A stretch of DNA of 64,000 nucleotides from Flavobacterium azooxidireducens (GTDB lineage Bacteria; Bacteroidota; Bacteroidia; Flavobacteriales; Flavobacteriaceae). Numbering within the stretch: position 1 is the first letter of the stretch; each line of letters opens with the position of its first letter. Positions 62,325 through 64,000 of the stretch are shown piece after piece. The notes beneath the pieces are model-generated. The model worked only from the letters and a program-made list of their open reading frames with translations, was not told where the DNA came from and did not search any database. The translations under genes and the position numbers were made by a program. The DNA is taken from positions 3,617,001-3,681,000 of the forward strand of contig NZ_CP096205.1 of NCBI RefSeq assembly GCF_023195775.1, read 5' to 3'.

Positions 62325-63385
62325 TTTGATGTAAATTTTATTTTGATAATCTTATTCTTTCCAGCGGCAATGGCATTTCGTTCATTAATGAATCGAATGG
62401 TATGCAAGTCTTTTTCATCGCTAATTTTTTTCCAGAAATTACCGCTGTCGTCTGAAAAATAAATCCCTTGCGGACCAACACTAACCGTTAAAAGACCACC
62501 CGATTCAGGTACGAATTGAATACAAGAAGTATAACCAAACCCTTCTCCGTCGGAAATTAAAGCCCAAGTTTGTCCGCTATTGATCGTTAAGGCTTTGTTT
62601 TTTGAATTTTCATCTTGATTTTCATAATCTCCACCGGCAATTATTCCTATTGTATCATTGTAAAAATCGGCTGAAAAAATTCCTGCCATAGGTTTTCCCT
62701 GATTCATTGGAGTATCGTGCACCGACCATGTTTTTCCTTTGTCTTTTGAAAAGAAAACGCGTGCTTTGGTTCCTCCGGTTACAATCCAGGTATAATCGCC
62801 TTTTACAACCAGACTACTATTGCTGGCAGCAAAACCGGCTTCGCCTGATTCTATTTTTGGTAAATCTGAACACGAAACTTTTGTCCACGTTTTACCACTA
62901 TCTCTTGTGATTAGAATAGAAAGACATTCGTTTTGTGGATCACCCATGGCAATTCCTTCATAATCATTCCAAAATTGAATTCCGTTGTAAAACGCATTCG
63001 GATTTTTGTCTTCAAAAACTTTAGTTACCAAATTATCCTTTTTAGACACCTCATAAATCACAGCTGGTTTTTCGGTACTAATCATAAATATGGAAGAACT
63101 GTTTTTAGCAATTCCTCTAAAATGAGGATTAACTGAATCCAAAGTAATCTGACCAATATAATTCTTTGATTTATCAAATCTGCAATAACCATAAGTGCCT
63201 TTATCGGTGGCGTACCAAACTTTATCTTTTTCTAAAGTAATGGCTCTCACACTCATAGTATCAGCTAAAAGTGTATCAATTTCTACTCCTGTAAAAGGTG
63301 CTCTTAAATTTGGCTTTGACTTTTTCTCAACATTATTGCAAGAAACCAAAACGAATAACATAATAATTTCACAAATTTTACGCAT
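62321..63385 (-). CDS. BNR/sialidase-like beta-propeller lipoprotein
   Basis: The ATG at 63385 gives MRKICEIIMLFVLVSCNNVE, a lipoprotein signal with Cys16, and 354 residues; the longer frame from 63472 adds a second hydrophobic stretch and is not favoured. Asp-box type repeats are visible in ITRDSGKTWTKVS, SKDKGKTWSVHDT and SDDSGNFWKKIS, giving a YCF48/BNR-like propeller. An oxidoreductase label is sometimes used for relatives, without proof. It is convergent with the Spy-like gene, overlapping its stop by 4 bp. Confidence 0.8.
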   Translation of the reverse strand: MRKICEIIMLFVLVSCNNVEKKSKPNLRAPFTGVEIDTLLADTMSVRAITLEKDKVWYATDKGTYGYCRFDKSKNYIGQITLDSVNPHFRGIAKNSSSIFMISTEKPAVIYEVSKKDNLVTKVFEDKNPNAFYNGIQFWNDYEGIAMGDPQNECLSILITRDSGKTWTKVSCSDLPKIESGEAGFAASNSSLVVKGDYTWIVTGGTKARVFFSKDKGKTWSVHDTPMNQGKPMAGIFSADFYNDTIGIIAGGDYENQDENSKNKALTINSGQTWALISDGEGFGYTSCIQFVPESGGLLTVSVGPQGIYFSDDSGNFWKKISDEKDLHTIRFINERNAIAAGKNKIIKIKFTSN

Positions 63386-63479
63386 TTTGTTAAGAATTTT
63401 TACAAATATAAAAACAAAAATGAATTTTACAAGCACTATTTTACAATATATTCTTATAAAAAAAGTGCTCAAAAAAGTA

Positions 63480-63496
63480 TTGGCACAGAAATTGTA
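63480..63496 (+). promoter_or_regulatory. Sigma-54-like -24/-12 promoter
   Basis: TTGGCACAGAAATTGTA matches TGGCAC-N5-TTG with the two elements 12 bp apart. The -12 element has GT in place of GC. It predicts transcription start near 63507. Confidence 0.5.
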
Positions 63497-63507
63497 TAAC
63501 TGTAAAA

Positions 63508-63525
63508 AGTAAAGTTCACTTTACT
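63508..63525. promoter_or_regulatory. 18-bp palindrome at the predicted transcription start
   Basis: AGTAAAGTTCACTTTACT has 8-bp perfect arms around a 2-base centre. It begins next to the start site predicted from the sigma-54-like promoter, so it could be an operator or a 5-prime leader hairpin. Confidence 0.45.
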
Positions 63526-63548
63526 ATAAACTTTAAATACTCAACGTT

Positions 63549-64000
63549 ATGAAAACTACATTATTAACCCTTTGTATTTTGTTTGTCGGGATGACAAGTA
63601 TAAATGCCCAAGATAGAACCACTGTGCGAGCAAATTCTATTGACATTAGCGATAATTTAGATTTGAGAGCTGTTGCCCACATTTTTGGTGAAGCTTCCAA
63701 TTTAGAAGATTTTGAAAGAAGATTGAATGATCCTTCAAATCCAATTTCTAATTTAGATTTAAACAATGATAATCAAGTAGATTATTTGCGTGTAATTGAA
63801 GTAGTGGAAAACGGAACACATTTAATCATTGTTCAATCTGTTTTAGGGAGAGATATGTTTCAAGACGTTGCAACTGTTGAAGTTGAAAGAGATCGTAACA
63901 ACAATGTGCAAGTTCAAGTTGTTGGAGATGTTTATATGTATGGATCAAATTATATTTATGAGCCAGTTTATATCCACAGACCAATCATTTTTAATACGTT
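63549..64000 (+). CDS. Secreted hypothetical protein, partial (runs off the window)
   Basis: The ATG at 63549 gives MKTTLLTLCILFVGMTSINA, a signal peptide. The visible 150 residues contain LDLNNDNQVDYLRVIEVVEN, an EF-hand-like or dockerin-like Asp-rich loop, then GRDMFQDVATVEVERDRNNN and QVVGDVYMYGSNYIYEPVYI. I recall such proteins in Flavobacteriia without a function. The 3-prime end is outside the window, so length and further domains are unknown. It is behind a sigma-54-like promoter. Confidence 0.8.
   Translation, partial: MKTTLLTLCILFVGMTSINAQDRTTVRANSIDISDNLDLRAVAHIFGEASNLEDFERRLNDPSNPISNLDLNNDNQVDYLRVIEVVENGTHLIIVQSVLGRDMFQDVATVEVERDRNNNVQVQVVGDVYMYGSNYIYEPVYIHRPIIFNT

Overview
The window looks like a chromosomal segment of a Flavobacterium-like member of the Bacteroidota (family Flavobacteriaceae). 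The support is a low G+C content, many lipoproteins with an SC lipobox, TANNTTTG-type -7 promoter boxes, a fused CcsBA cytochrome c synthase, a fused E1 alpha/beta 2-oxoacid dehydrogenase, a TonB-dependent receptor, M56/BlaI regulators and several lineage-typical hypothetical families. No rRNA, tRNA, CRISPR array, IS transposase or prophage was seen. Most of the segment is ordinary core genome. The accessory signals are small: dispersed palindromic repeats, one inverted-repeat-bounded nuclease-like unit, and several broken genes.

Layout. 1-1170: a small DUF2283-type gene pair and a secreted-protein pseudogene with an in-frame stop. 1188-8106: hutH, a TlpA-like thioredoxin lipoprotein, a glutathione peroxidase and ccsBA. 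8230-11931: a DUF2520 / KdsC-like / UbiA / Maf / MscS group split by four tandem copies of a hairpin repeat. 11984-14377: a BamA-like outer-membrane protein and a hypothetical. 14515-21259: a tight operon of PIG-L deacetylase, a 35-residue membrane protein, a sodium:solute symporter and a TonB-dependent receptor. 22317-24831: SRPBCC, SDR and photolyase. 25220-30328 (minus): HAD, tcdA, tatD, an erythromycin-esterase-like fusion and DUF1684. 30329-30653: a multi-hairpin intergenic element, then an MFS gene. 32021-34642: a BlaI/BlaR-type pair with phased operator dyads. 34710-35688: a small ORF, a frameshifted apt and a gene remnant.

35689-42268 holds the E1 alpha/beta dehydrogenase, a 2OG-Fe(II) oxygenase, a GxxExxY gene inside 44-bp inverted repeats, SUI1, a nucleoside phosphorylase, a GNAT and a cytosolic binding-protein-like gene. 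42290-49911 holds a transglutaminase-like protein, envelope proteins, corA, hutI and hutG. 49995-57966 holds a DEAD-box helicase, a TPR hybrid histidine kinase, ettA, holA, an HsdR-N-like protein and a GT2. 58041-64000 holds an OmpA lipoprotein, a frameshifted DUF4440-like lipoprotein, an SRPBCC/GyrI fusion, an ECF sigma / anti-sigma / Spy-like operon, a BNR-propeller lipoprotein, and a partial secreted protein behind a sigma-54-like promoter.

How the genes work together. Three of the four histidine-degradation genes are present but scattered (hutH, hutI, hutG; hutU not seen). Envelope homeostasis is a second theme (ECF operon, MscS, OmpA, TonB receptor, BamA-like protein). The best candidates for something under-described are the inverted-repeat-bounded GxxExxY unit and its solo relatives, the structured element at about 30428-30563, and the phased BlaI dyads. 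Three single-base gene lesions (in-frame stop at 651, frameshift in apt, frameshift near 59250) point either to gene decay or to residual assembly error.
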